Assembly: GCA_947458745.1 (NCBI GenBank)
Contig: CANGYQ010000004.1
Coordinates: 62,001-126,000 of the forward strand
Direction: 5' to 3'
DNA length: 64,000 bases
From: Bryobacteraceae bacterium
GTDB lineage: Bacteria; Acidobacteriota; Terriglobia; Bryobacterales; Bryobacteraceae
Position numbers and translations under genes: made by a program. The notes below the pieces were generated by a model. The model did no database searches. It was not told the origin of the DNA and saw only the letters and a list, made by a program, of their open reading frames with translations. Positions 1-8,447 of this stretch are shown one piece after another. Each line of letters opens with the position of its first letter. The first letter of the stretch is position 1.

Positions 1-7
1 GGCCGTA

Positions 8-1495
8 TTACTTTTGCGCCGCGGCGGGAACGGGCTTCGCCGCCGCCGTGGGAATCTTGACTTCCCCCTGCAGCAGCTTGTCCATGGCGGCCGCAAACGT
101 CTTCACTGTCGGGGGACCACCCGCCGCCGCTGCCGCCGCGTGGGTGCGAGCCGCCGCCAGATTGCCGGTCATGAAGTTGAGCAGCGTCAGATTGATGTGG
201 CCCACATACAACTTCGGATCCTGCCGGAGGGCCGCCTCAAACGCCCGCTGCGCCTCCGGCAGCTTGCCCGCATAGCTGAGCATGATCCCCGATCGCAGCG
301 CCCCCGCCGCACCCGGTACCACCGGAGCGTAACCGGCTACCTGCGCCGCCGCCGCCGTGATCCCCTGTGCCAATTGACCCGCTCGCACCGGATGGGCCCA
401 TTCGGTATTCAGCCGGACCAGGTTGCGGACCTCGGCTAACTGTGGGTCCGGGCGACCGGGCGGTTCCGCCATCACACTGGACAGAATCACCCGGGACACC
501 GGGCTTTCGCGTTTCACGGCAGTCACCACCCGCAACAGCGAGATCGCCTCAGCATCCTTGCCTTGGCGGAGCCGGACCCAAGCCACGCTCTCCAGAATCT
601 GTGGGTCGCCCGGACGCAATTTCCCCGCCTCGCGCAGCGCTTGCGCGGCCTCGTCATACAACCGCTGGTCGGTCAGCGCGGTGGCCAGCGAAAACCGGGC
701 CGCAATCATGTTGGGGTCGCCGGCGATCGCATTCTTGAACTGCGTGGTGGCCTGCGCCGTGTGGCCTTCCGCCATCAGGCTGGCCCCCAGCATGGTGCGC
801 ACCACCGCCAGACCCATCGGCTTGCCCTGCTCATTGGGGAACGGTGCCAGCGCCGCGGCGATGCGGTCGGCATCCGCGGCTGTCATCCCAATCAGCCCCT
901 TACCCAGATCGTAGAAAAGGACCGCCTTGATCCGGCCCGCATTCTCGGCATCAAAATGATCCGAGGTCGGATTTTCCCCGGCCAGCGTTCCCTCTGATGC
1001 CTTGTTCCGGAAAGCGCCGAGCAGATAGCCAAATATCTGGGCCACCGCCCGGGCATTCTGGGGCCCGTCGCCAGTGGGCTCAATCATGAGAATGGTTTTG
1101 GAGAACGGGACCACGCTGGCCCGCCGAGCCCCCTCGCGCATGGCCGTCACCCCCAGCACCAGGTCCACGCCCTCGCCCGATACCTGGTCCTTCAGTTGCA
1201 GGCGGCGGGCATCAAGACGCGGTGCGGCATTCAGCGGGCTCCAGGGAACAATATCCACCACCTTGAACCGGATCCGGAAATCCCGGGCAAAGATCGCCGA
1301 AGCTCCATCCACCTCACTGCGTATGCGCTGCTCCCAGCCGTCGCGCGCCCGCACCTCCGGGTCGGCGGCCACACGGATCCGGTAAGTCTTGCCGGAGAAC
1401 TGCCAGTACACCCAACCGGTGCCCACCGCCAACAAAGCAGCTGACGCCAGCAACCACCACTTCAGCCGGGATCCGCCCTTATTGGCCATCATCAT
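8..1495 (-). CDS. Membrane-anchored TPR protein with a degenerate metalloprotease-like segment
   Basis: The product has 495 residues. A short basic stretch is followed by one membrane segment (about residues 12-32), then a roughly 200-residue domain, then TPR-like helical repeats (about 235-460) and an Ala/Pro-rich tail. In the middle domain, QIFGYLLG at residues 153-160 lies where zinc metallopeptidases carry HExxHxxG. The zinc-binding His and Glu positions are Q, I and Y, so any protease ancestry is inactive (inference). The start is the first of three consecutive ATG codons, 2 nt after the stop of the response regulator and 8 nt after a GGGGA, so the gene is probably translationally coupled to it. 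It is the last gene of the two-component operon; a role as a periplasmic partner of the kinase is only a guess. Confidence 0.75.
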   Translation of the reverse strand: MMMANKGGSRLKWWLLASAALLAVGTGWVYWQFSGKTYRIRVAADPEVRARDGWEQRIRSEVDGASAIFARDFRIRFKVVDIVPWSPLNAAPRLDARRLQLKDQVSGEGVDLVLGVTAMREGARRASVVPFSKTILMIEPTGDGPQNARAVAQIFGYLLGAFRNKASEGTLAGENPTSDHFDAENAGRIKAVLFYDLGKGLIGMTAADADRIAAALAPFPNEQGKPMGLAVVRTMLGASLMAEGHTAQATTQFKNAIAGDPNMIAARFSLATALTDQRLYDEAAQALREAGKLRPGDPQILESVAWVRLRQGKDAEAISLLRVVTAVKRESPVSRVILSSVMAEPPGRPDPQLAEVRNLVRLNTEWAHPVRAGQLAQGITAAAAQVAGYAPVVPGAAGALRSGIMLSYAGKLPEAQRAFEAALRQDPKLYVGHINLTLLNFMTGNLAAARTHAAAAAAGGPPTVKTFAAAMDKLLQGEVKIPTAAAKPVPAAAQK

Positions 1496-1497
1496 GG

Positions 1498-2943
1498 TTA
1501 AGTTCCCCGCTTCTTGACATCAATGCCCAGACGCTTGATCTTCTGGTTCAAGGTGGACAATGGAATTTGCAGCACCTGCGCCGCTTCCGTCTGGCTCCAG
1601 TTGGATTTCTCCAACTGCTCCATGATCCGGTGGCGTTCAAAGTCCGCCACCAGTTCAAACAGGCTCGCGTCGGCGGCCACATTGCCCCCTTCATCGCGGC
1701 GGATCTTCAGCCCGCCGGCATGCAGCAGATGGTCGGGCAGCACCTCCGCCCCGGGCGATTCCGAAGAAGCCAACACCACCGCCCGCTCCACCACATTTTC
1801 CAGCTCCCGCACATTGCCCGGCCAGGCGTGATCCATCAGGATCTGCATGGCATCGGAATCAAACCGGAGTTGGCTATGGCCTTGCGCATCCAGAAACTTC
1901 TCGTTCTCGCGGCAGTAGACGCCAAAGAAGTGCTCAATCAGCGGCGGGATGTCTTCCTTGCGGTCGCGCAAGGCGGGCAAGGCGATGTTGATGACATTCA
2001 GGCGGTAATAGAGATCCTCGCGAAACCGCCCTTCTTCCACCATCTTGCGCAGATCCTGCGTGGAGGCCGCCAACAACCGGACATCCGCCTTGATCGACTC
2101 GGTCGAACCAATCGGCGAGTACTCCTTCTCCTGCAGCAGCCGCATCAGCTTGGTCTGCGTCTCCATCGAGAGGGTGGCGATTTCATCCAGGTACAGCGTA
2201 CCCCGGTGGGCCGCCTCAATCGCCCCCTGACGGGCCGCCGTCGCGCCCGCAAATGCCCCTTGGACATGCCCGAACAGCGAGGACTCCAGCAGTTCCGGCG
2301 GCAGCGATCCAGCACTGACGGTGATAAACATCTGCTCCCCGCGCGGAGAATTGGCGTGGATCGCCTTGGCGATGCTCTCCTTGCCGGTGCCCGTTTCGCC
2401 CGTCACCAGAATGGTGGACCGGCTGGGAGCCACTTGCGCGATCAGGTCCAGCACCTTGGCCATCCGCTCGCTCTTGCCCACGATGTTCTGGAACTGGTAG
2501 CGCTGCTTCAGCGCCTGCTTCAGTTGCCGGTTCTCGCGCTCCAGCCGCGCCGCATCGATCATCCGGCGGATCTCGATGATCAGCTTCTCGTTGTCCCAGG
2601 GCTTGGAAAAGTAGTCATTGGCCCCGGCCTTGATCGCCTGCACAGCCACTTCCACCGAACCATAGGCGGTGATCAGAAACACCGGCGTATCCGCATCGCG
2701 CTGGCGGATCTCCTGGATGACTTCCAGGCCCGACCGGTCCGGCATCATCAGATCCAGCAGCACCAGGTCGTAGTTGGCCCGCTCCAACCGTTGGAGGCCT
2801 TCAGTCCCGTTAAAGGCCAGTTCCACCTGAAAGCCCTCCAGCGTGAGTAGTGCTTCCAGGCTGTCTCGGATATCTTCCTCGTCATCAATGACCAGGACGC
2901 GCGGCAATCGTTGAAATTCAGGCATTCGCTGTCTAATAGCCAC
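1498..2943 (-). CDS. NtrC-family sigma54-dependent response regulator (REC-AAA+-Fis), variant GAFAGA loop
   Basis: This is a cytoplasmic transcription activator. The receiver domain covers residues 15-130, with acidic pocket D20/D21, phospho-acceptor D64 and K114. The AAA+ domain covers about 150-390, with Walker A GETGTGKE at 182-189, Walker B LYLDEI ending at D253/E254, and an arginine-finger region FREDLYYRLN. A Fis-type helix-turn-helix ends the protein (NWSQTEAAQVL onward). The loop that normally reads GAFTGA reads GAFAGA at 229-234; the Thr contacts sigma54 in studied family members. The gene follows the histidine kinase by 77 nt and is its evident partner. I used the longest start (GTG at 2943); ATG at 2925 is equally plausible and leaves nine residues before the REC core. 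Confidence 0.93.
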   Translation of the reverse strand: MAIRQRMPEFQRLPRVLVIDDEEDIRDSLEALLTLEGFQVELAFNGTEGLQRLERANYDLVLLDLMMPDRSGLEVIQEIRQRDADTPVFLITAYGSVEVAVQAIKAGANDYFSKPWDNEKLIIEIRRMIDAARLERENRQLKQALKQRYQFQNIVGKSERMAKVLDLIAQVAPSRSTILVTGETGTGKESIAKAIHANSPRGEQMFITVSAGSLPPELLESSLFGHVQGAFAGATAARQGAIEAAHRGTLYLDEIATLSMETQTKLMRLLQEKEYSPIGSTESIKADVRLLAASTQDLRKMVEEGRFREDLYYRLNVINIALPALRDRKEDIPPLIEHFFGVYCRENEKFLDAQGHSQLRFDSDAMQILMDHAWPGNVRELENVVERAVVLASSESPGAEVLPDHLLHAGGLKIRRDEGGNVAADASLFELVADFERHRIMEQLEKSNWSQTEAAQVLQIPLSTLNQKIKRLGIDVKKRGT

Positions 2944-3020
2944 TCTATCAAGTGGTCAGGCGGGGCGATTCGTTACAGACATTCCGGGCGGGTGGCGGAG
3001 CGCGTGAGGCCGCCTCCGGC

Positions 3021-5795
3021 TCAGGCGTTCACTTTGCTGGTGCCCGCCTGCGAGGTGGACGCGCCGGGGCGGGCCTGGGGAAACATCAGCCGGAAGATCG
3101 TGCCATCGCCCGGCCGGCTCTCCACCTCGATGGTGCCGCCATGCTCTTCCACAATGCCGTAAGTCACCGACAGTCCCAGACCGGTGCCTTTCTTGGCGCC
3201 CTTGGTGGTGAAAAACGGGTCAAACACCCGCTGCGCCACATGCAGCGGCATCCCGACGCCGGTATCCCGCACATCAATCCGGACCGTGCCGCTTTCCGCC
3301 CACGCTTCAATCGACAGCCGCCCGCCCGCCTCCATCGCGTCACGGGCATTCAAAAACAGGTTCAGAAACACCTGTTGCAATTTACCGGAGTTGCCGCGGA
3401 TGGCCGGGAGATCGGGCTGCACTTCCAGGCGCGTCACAATCTGGGTTTGGTCCAACTGGTGGCCAATCAGAGAAAGCACTTCACGCATCACCTTCGCCAA
3501 GTCGAGATCGGTCAGCTCCGTCGGGCCGGTGCGGGAGAAATTCAGCAACGAATTGACAATCTCACTGGCCCGGAATGTCTGCTTGGCGATCTTTTCGAGC
3601 AGCGCCGTCTTCGGCAAGTCGCCCGAGACTTGTTTGGCCAGCATCTGCGCATAAGTGGAGATCACCGCCAGCGGAGTGTTCACTTCATGCGCCACGCCCG
3701 CCGCCAGCAGCCCAATCGAGCTCAACTTGTCGGCCTGCACCAACTGCCGCTCCAGTTCGCTGCGGTCGGTGATGTCGTCAAAAATAATCAGCCGCCCGAT
3801 CTCCTGGCTATCCTTGGATACCAGCGGCGCCACCGCGATATTCAACGTCGCGTCCCGCCCGCCTTGCCAGGTCCCCAGGCGCACCTTGTCCAAATGGTGC
3901 ACACCGGTGCCGGAGGGAACGGTGGCGATCCGGTCCAGCAGTTCCCGCGGCAGCAGCGCGCGCAGAGGTTGCCCGATGGCGGACTCTCGCGCCACTCCGG
4001 TCAAATCCTCCATGCGGGAATTCCAGCTCTCCACCCGCCCGGTCAGATCAGCCGCCAGAATGCCGACGTTGATCGATTCAACGATGTTCTCGCTGAACTC
4101 CTTCAGCCGCTCGTACTCGCTCGCTTTGCTTTCCAGCGACTGGTAAAGTCGCGCATTCTCGATCGCAATACCTACATAGCCGGACAGCGTCGTCAACAAC
4201 TGCACGTCATCGGATGACAGATAGTCGCCCTTGTCCGTCCGGCTGACACCGAACCAGGCGATCACTTTTCCCCGCACCCGGCAAGGTAGATAGTACGTGT
4301 AATCCAAGGCCGATACTTCGCCTCCCGCTCGGCGGGCGGATTCAAAGAACAGGTAGGGCCGGTCAAACTCGGCGGGAAGAAACTCCGGCCACCGGGGGCC
4401 GTCGGCCAAAAAGAAGCCCACCCGCGCCACCGACAATGTCTGCTGTAGCCGGTCCGAAACCTGGCGCAACATCTGGTCGATGTTGGTCTCCGAACTCAAC
4501 TCCTGCGCAAACTCGATCAGCGTCATCCGGTAGTCGTAACTGTGGCGATAGAACAGATGGCGATCCAACACCTCCTGCAGGTAGTTCCGGATGGGTTGGA
4601 ACACAAACGTTGCGATCACCACCAAAATCACCACCGCACTGGTGCTCAGCTCATCCACCTTGCCAAAGGAGAACACCAGGCCATACATCACGGCCAGCAC
4701 CGCCAACGTAGCCAGCGTGTAAACGTAGCCCTGCTGGAAAATCACGTCCACGTCCATCAGCCGGTAGCGGATGATGGCATAAGCCCAAGTGAGCGGAATA
4801 AAGCCCAGGCTCAACACCGCCAACTTGGCCAGCGGACCCGGCACGACGCCCAGCGTATACGGAACCACGTAGAGCACCGTAAAGGGCAAGGCCCCCAGGA
4901 TCGCCCCATTGCGCAGCCACTTCAGCTGTTGCCGCAGCACCTGGTCTTCCGCGTGGCGCAACCGGAGCGACAAAACTACGCCACCCGCCAGATATGCGGC
5001 GGAAAGCAACGGCAGCCACGTCCGATTCAGGATCCAGGCCAGTTCGCCCAACGGCATCGGCATCCGCACCGCGCCAGTGGCCACCGCAAACACAAACAGC
5101 AAGCCCACCGAGGCCGGCAAGTAGATCAGCGTCCGGATCAGCCAACCGGAGAAGCGGCGCGACGGTTCCGGAAAAGTCACGCAGAAGTGCAAGAAGATCG
5201 TGGGCGCAAAAAATCCGGCCGTCAGGTTACCCCAATAGATCAGCTTGTCAAAGGTATTCAGTTTGCCGGTGAAGTGGAAGGTCGAGAAAACAAAAGACGC
5301 CAGGCAAAGGATGAAGAAGTGCGTGCCCTTCGGCGCGCGTGACCGGCGAAACCAAACGAACACACCAATGGCGAGATATGCCACACCCACGGCGTACTGG
5401 TAGTACAGGGAAAAGTCGACGACGCGCTCCGCGACAATCACCTTTGCGGGGATTTCCACATCGCCGCGGCGCAGCCGGTACTCAGCCGTCTGCCAGGCTG
5501 AGATCCGCACCAGCAACTTCATCACGTCGCTGGCTTCCACCACCGGCGATTCAGCGATCTTCAGGAGAACATCACCCTTGCGGATACCCGCCCGGTAAGC
5601 CGGCCCATCTACTTCCACATGAAGGGCTTCCACGCGAAGACCGCCCCCGGGAAGCGTGCGCTCCACCCACGCCGCACCATCCTCCGGCAAACGGAACTTG
5701 GTGGTCTGCTGAAAGTTGACGAGCGCACAAGCCACCGCAGCCACCGTCAGAATGATGACCAGCGCACCCGCGAATTGTGCCTGCAGACCCCGCAT
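3021..5795 (-). CDS. Membrane sensor histidine kinase with PDZ-like, GAF and PAS domains
   Basis: The 924-residue product begins with a membrane segment (about 8-27), then a PDZ-like extracytoplasmic domain (about 50-110; AYRAGIRKGDVLL), then about eight membrane helices (130-400). The cytoplasmic part has a GAF-like region (420-550), a PAS domain (565-675), a HisKA dimerisation domain with H703 in AHEVNTPLA, and a HATPase domain (N816, DTGVGMP near 844-850, GTGLGLS near 870-876). It should autophosphorylate and pass phosphate to the regulator encoded next. A PDZ plus multi-helix sensor suggests sensing of an envelope or membrane signal; the ligand is unknown. A sigma54-type promoter lies immediately upstream. 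Confidence 0.93.
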   Translation of the reverse strand: MRGLQAQFAGALVIILTVAAVACALVNFQQTTKFRLPEDGAAWVERTLPGGGLRVEALHVEVDGPAYRAGIRKGDVLLKIAESPVVEASDVMKLLVRISAWQTAEYRLRRGDVEIPAKVIVAERVVDFSLYYQYAVGVAYLAIGVFVWFRRSRAPKGTHFFILCLASFVFSTFHFTGKLNTFDKLIYWGNLTAGFFAPTIFLHFCVTFPEPSRRFSGWLIRTLIYLPASVGLLFVFAVATGAVRMPMPLGELAWILNRTWLPLLSAAYLAGGVVLSLRLRHAEDQVLRQQLKWLRNGAILGALPFTVLYVVPYTLGVVPGPLAKLAVLSLGFIPLTWAYAIIRYRLMDVDVIFQQGYVYTLATLAVLAVMYGLVFSFGKVDELSTSAVVILVVIATFVFQPIRNYLQEVLDRHLFYRHSYDYRMTLIEFAQELSSETNIDQMLRQVSDRLQQTLSVARVGFFLADGPRWPEFLPAEFDRPYLFFESARRAGGEVSALDYTYYLPCRVRGKVIAWFGVSRTDKGDYLSSDDVQLLTTLSGYVGIAIENARLYQSLESKASEYERLKEFSENIVESINVGILAADLTGRVESWNSRMEDLTGVARESAIGQPLRALLPRELLDRIATVPSGTGVHHLDKVRLGTWQGGRDATLNIAVAPLVSKDSQEIGRLIIFDDITDRSELERQLVQADKLSSIGLLAAGVAHEVNTPLAVISTYAQMLAKQVSGDLPKTALLEKIAKQTFRASEIVNSLLNFSRTGPTELTDLDLAKVMREVLSLIGHQLDQTQIVTRLEVQPDLPAIRGNSGKLQQVFLNLFLNARDAMEAGGRLSIEAWAESGTVRIDVRDTGVGMPLHVAQRVFDPFFTTKGAKKGTGLGLSVTYGIVEEHGGTIEVESRPGDGTIFRLMFPQARPGASTSQAGTSKVNA

Positions 5796-5822
5796 GAACT
5801 TGCACCAACTCGGCCGAATCAG

Positions 5823-5838
5823 AGCAATCGAATTGCCA
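5823..5838 (-). promoter_or_regulatory. Sigma54 (-24/-12) promoter for the two-component operon
   Basis: Read on the minus strand, this is TGGCA, six bases, TTGCT. The -24 GG and -12 GC are exactly 10 bp apart, as in the sigma54 consensus (TGGCAC-N5-TTGCW). The expected transcription start is near 5812, about 17 nt before the kinase ATG at 5795. An inverted repeat TTGCCA-attc-TGGCAA (5833-5848) overlaps the -24 side. Confidence 0.65.
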
Positions 5839-5918
5839 ATTCTGGCAAAGTGAAATTATCGTCAGAATACACGAATTCCACCCCTGAATCAAATCGCGTC
5901 ATCACAATCTAAATTCTT

Positions 5919-5952
5919 GATTTGGAAGAACCTCTCCCGGATTTGGAAGAAC
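5919..5952. repeat. Two direct repeats 21 bp apart, candidate activator (enhancer) sites
   Basis: GATTTGGAAGAAC occurs at 5919-5931 and again at 5940-5952, exactly 21 bp apart (two helical turns). The second copy runs into a 12-bp palindrome AGAACGAGTTCT (5948-5959). They lie roughly 105-140 bp upstream of the predicted sigma54 transcription start, the usual distance for NtrC-type activator sites. The remaining gene-free sequence from 5796 to 6212 shows nothing else I recognise. Confidence 0.45.
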
Positions 5953-6280
5953 GAGTTCTGCCACCCATCCTGATCGCTGACCCGGCTGATTTCCGGCCCC
6001 GCCCCAGGACTAATTGCCATCAGCCGCCCCGAGAAAATGGTGCCCTCGTCGCTCATGTAAGTACTAGATATCCCAGGCTGACCATCGATCCTCAGACCGT
6101 CTAGCCTTCAGCTTGGGAATCCGGGCGACAGCGAAAGCGTCCCTAGCATCCGCATCTTTGGCAAGACCGGCCTGTAATGACTGCGGCACCAAGAGAAAAG
6201 AGAAATCACACCATGCATAAGATCAATTCGATATCGGCCCGGAAGAGAGCTGCGCGAGTGGCGTCCAGAAGGGCAATTTC

Positions 6281-6571
6281 TTGAGCACCTACGGCAGGAC
6301 GATCGGCCTTACCGACGTCAAATCGAAGCAAAGCACCAGGCAGACCATCACCCTCAACCTGGGGTCCTTTACTTCCGCCCAGCCGGTGGACATCACCTTC
6401 GTTCTGCGCGCCGATGCCAAGTCGATCACCAAGTGCTGCAAGAAGCTGAATCCCAACACCGGCCTGCAGGAACTGTTCTGCACCCGGGCCACGACCACCG
6501 TGGAATGGGACAACACGATCGCCAACCCGGTCCGTTTCTACCTGGGAGGTCTCCCCATCCGCGGCAACTAA
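6281..6571 (+). CDS. Small hypothetical protein, probably the downstream part of a frameshifted gene
   Basis: The 96-residue open frame starts formally at TTG 6281. The same frame is open back to 6221, and those extra codons look coding (mostly G/C at third positions). A purine-rich ribosome-binding site (GAGAAA) precedes ATG 6213, but that ATG is one base out of register with the frame. Restoring one base near 6219-6220 would join ATG 6213 to the frame and give a protein of about 119 residues. The product has several cysteines (a CC pair and single Cys) and beta-rich sequence; I recognise no family. A strong terminator follows at 6603. It could be a sequencing indel or a genuinely broken gene. 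Confidence 0.5.
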   Translation: MSTYGRTIGLTDVKSKQSTRQTITLNLGSFTSAQPVDITFVLRADAKSITKCCKKLNPNTGLQELFCTRATTTVEWDNTIANPVRFYLGGLPIRGN

Positions 6572-6602
6572 CACAAGCGGAACCGAAACTACCAGCTGGG
6601 TC

Positions 6603-6634
6603 AAGGGCGGCCGGCGCCAACCGGTCGCCCTTTT
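6603..6634 (+). terminator. Intrinsic terminator after the small hypothetical gene
   Basis: A 12-bp stem pairs 6603-6614 (AAGGGCGGCCGG) with 6621-6632, including one G-U pair. The loop has 6 nt and the stem ends in a four-T run. It separates the small gene from RNase J. Confidence 0.75.
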
Positions 6635-6701
6635 CGCTTGATGGACAGCCGCCTTCCCCCAAGCCGCCCGGCCCGGCCTGCTACCCTTAAGTTGCAAAAG
6701 A

Positions 6702-8375
6702 ATGCCTGAAAATAAACTGCGCGTCATTCCCTTAGGCGGCCTGGGGGAGTTCGGGATGAACTCGATGGCGCTTGAATACGGGGATGACATTATCGTCCTC
6801 GATGCCGGGATGATGTTTCCGGAAGCCGAGCTGTTAGGCGTTGACATCGTCACCCCGGACTTCGCCTACCTGAAGGAAAATCGCGAGAAAGTCCGCGGCC
6901 TCCTGCTGACGCATGGTCACGAGGATCACATCGGCGGTATCCCGTTCCTGCTTTCCGTCCTGCCGGACATCCCCATCTACGGCACCGCCTATACCTTGGC
7001 CTTGGTCGAACGGCGCCTGGAAGAGCACAAACTGCTCGACGACACCGACCTCAATGAAGTCAAGGCCGGCGACAAGGTCCAATTGGGCCCATTCTCGGTG
7101 GAGTTCATCCGGGTCACCCATTCGATCGTCGATTGCGTCGCCCTCGCCATCACCACCCCGCTGGGCGTGGTCATCCACACGGGCGACTTCAAGATCGACC
7201 AGACCCCCACTGACAACATCCTGTTCGACCTGCACCGCTTCGCCGAATACGGCAAACAGGGCGTACTGCTGCTGCTCTCTGATTCCACCAACGTCGAGCG
7301 TACCGGCTACACGCCGTCCGAGCGCGCCGTCCGCCCGCGCCTGCAGTCAGTCTTTGCCCAAGCCGAACGCCGTCTGATCATCTCCTGCTTCTCCAGTTCC
7401 ATCCACCGGATGCAGCAGATCCTGGACATCGCCCAGGAGTATGGGCGCAAAGTGGCCTTCCTCGGCCGCTCCATGATCTCCGCCACCGAAATTGCCCACT
7501 CGCTGGGGCACCTGAACATCCCCAACGCCATCCTGCTGCGCCCGCAGGACATCATGGATACGGACCCCAAAAAGGTCTGCTGTGTGGTCTCCGGTACCCA
7601 GGGTGAGCCGCAATCGGGCCTGTCACGCGTGGCCGTGGACAATCACAAGAGTTTGAGCGTCCGCAAAGGCGACACAGTGGTGCTCAGCTCCCGCATCATC
7701 CCCGGCAACGAGAAGCCGATCTACCGCATGATCGACCACTTTGCCCGGCGCGGGGCCGACGTGATCTACGGCGCCAGTGACCCGCCCATCCATGTCTCCG
7801 GCCATGGCTCTCGCGAAGAGCTCACGCTGGTGCTGAATCTGCTGCGGCCCAAGTATTTCATCCCCGTCCACGGCGAATACCGCCAGTTGCAGAAGCACGC
7901 CCGTCTGGCGGAGCACCTGCACAACCACACGCTGAAAGAGACGTTCGTCCTCGACACCGGCGATGTCGTCGAGATCGACGAAAAGGGTGCCCGCCGCGCG
8001 GACCGCATCCACGTGGGCCGCGTCTGCATCGATTCCGGCTCCATTGACGACATCGTCGGCGACATGGTCATCCGGGACCGCAAGCACCTGGCCGAAGACG
8101 GCTTCGTGCTGCCCATCATTGCCATCAACAAGATGTCGGGCCGCGTCGAAGGCTCGCCCGAAATCGTCTCCCGCGGCTTTGTGTCGCTCGAAGACGGGTC
8201 ACCGTTGATGGCCGACGCCCGCGCCGTGGTCTTGAAAACCCTCGAATCCGCCACCGCCGAACAGCGCAGCGATTGGGGAGTCATGCAGGACCGCATCCGC
8301 GCCGACCTGAAGAAGTTCTTGAACAAACAGACATCGCGCCGACCTTTGATCCTGCCGGTGATTCTGGAAGTCTAG
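6702..8375 (+). CDS. rnj: Ribonuclease J
   Basis: This is a metallo-beta-lactamase/beta-CASP ribonuclease of 557 residues, the usual length for RNase J, acting in RNA turnover and 5'-end processing. The zinc motif HGHEDH lies about 75 residues in, preceded by GGLGEFGMN and LDAGMMFP. Further family signatures are HTGDFKID, SDSTN, SGTQGEP and HVSGHGSREE, followed by the C-terminal domain (GRVEGSPEIVSRGF). ATG 6702 gives the family-typical N terminus. It stands alone between a terminator and the arg cluster. Confidence 0.96.
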   Translation: MPENKLRVIPLGGLGEFGMNSMALEYGDDIIVLDAGMMFPEAELLGVDIVTPDFAYLKENREKVRGLLLTHGHEDHIGGIPFLLSVLPDIPIYGTAYTLALVERRLEEHKLLDDTDLNEVKAGDKVQLGPFSVEFIRVTHSIVDCVALAITTPLGVVIHTGDFKIDQTPTDNILFDLHRFAEYGKQGVLLLLSDSTNVERTGYTPSERAVRPRLQSVFAQAERRLIISCFSSSIHRMQQILDIAQEYGRKVAFLGRSMISATEIAHSLGHLNIPNAILLRPQDIMDTDPKKVCCVVSGTQGEPQSGLSRVAVDNHKSLSVRKGDTVVLSSRIIPGNEKPIYRMIDHFARRGADVIYGASDPPIHVSGHGSREELTLVLNLLRPKYFIPVHGEYRQLQKHARLAEHLHNHTLKETFVLDTGDVVEIDEKGARRADRIHVGRVCIDSGSIDDIVGDMVIRDRKHLAEDGFVLPIIAINKMSGRVEGSPEIVSRGFVSLEDGSPLMADARAVVLKTLESATAEQRSDWGVMQDRIRADLKKFLNKQTSRRPLILPVILEV

Positions 8376-8393
8376 CCGCGGGCAGCCCTTGGG

Positions 8394-8421
8394 TTGACCC
8401 CTGCCCTAGGCTGTGTAATTA
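8394..8421 (+). promoter_or_regulatory. Putative sigma70 promoter of argF, giving a (near-)leaderless mRNA
   Basis: TTGACC (8394-8399), a 16-bp spacer, then TAATTA (8416-8421). Transcription would start near 8428, three bases before the GTG start of argF. No Shine-Dalgarno sequence is present upstream of that GTG, consistent with leaderless translation. Confidence 0.45.
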
Positions 8422-8447
8422 TTCATAGTTGTGAATAAAAATACAGC
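8410..8447 (+). promoter_or_regulatory. Tandem ArgR (ARG-box) operator overlapping the argF promoter and start codon
   Basis: Two matches to the ARG-box core TGAATWWWWATTCA lie at 8412-8425 (12 of 14 positions) and 8432-8445 (13 of 14). Their centres are 20 bp apart, close to the 20-21 bp of characterised ARG-box pairs. The pair covers the predicted -10 element, the transcription start and the GTG start. argR itself is encoded 2.4 kb downstream. Confidence 0.65.

Noticed and set aside
1567..4217. Long plus-strand open frames (427 and 421 codons) opposite the response regulator and histidine kinase
   Set aside because: They are low-complexity His/Arg/Gln-rich shadows of GC-rich minus-strand genes with clear domains.
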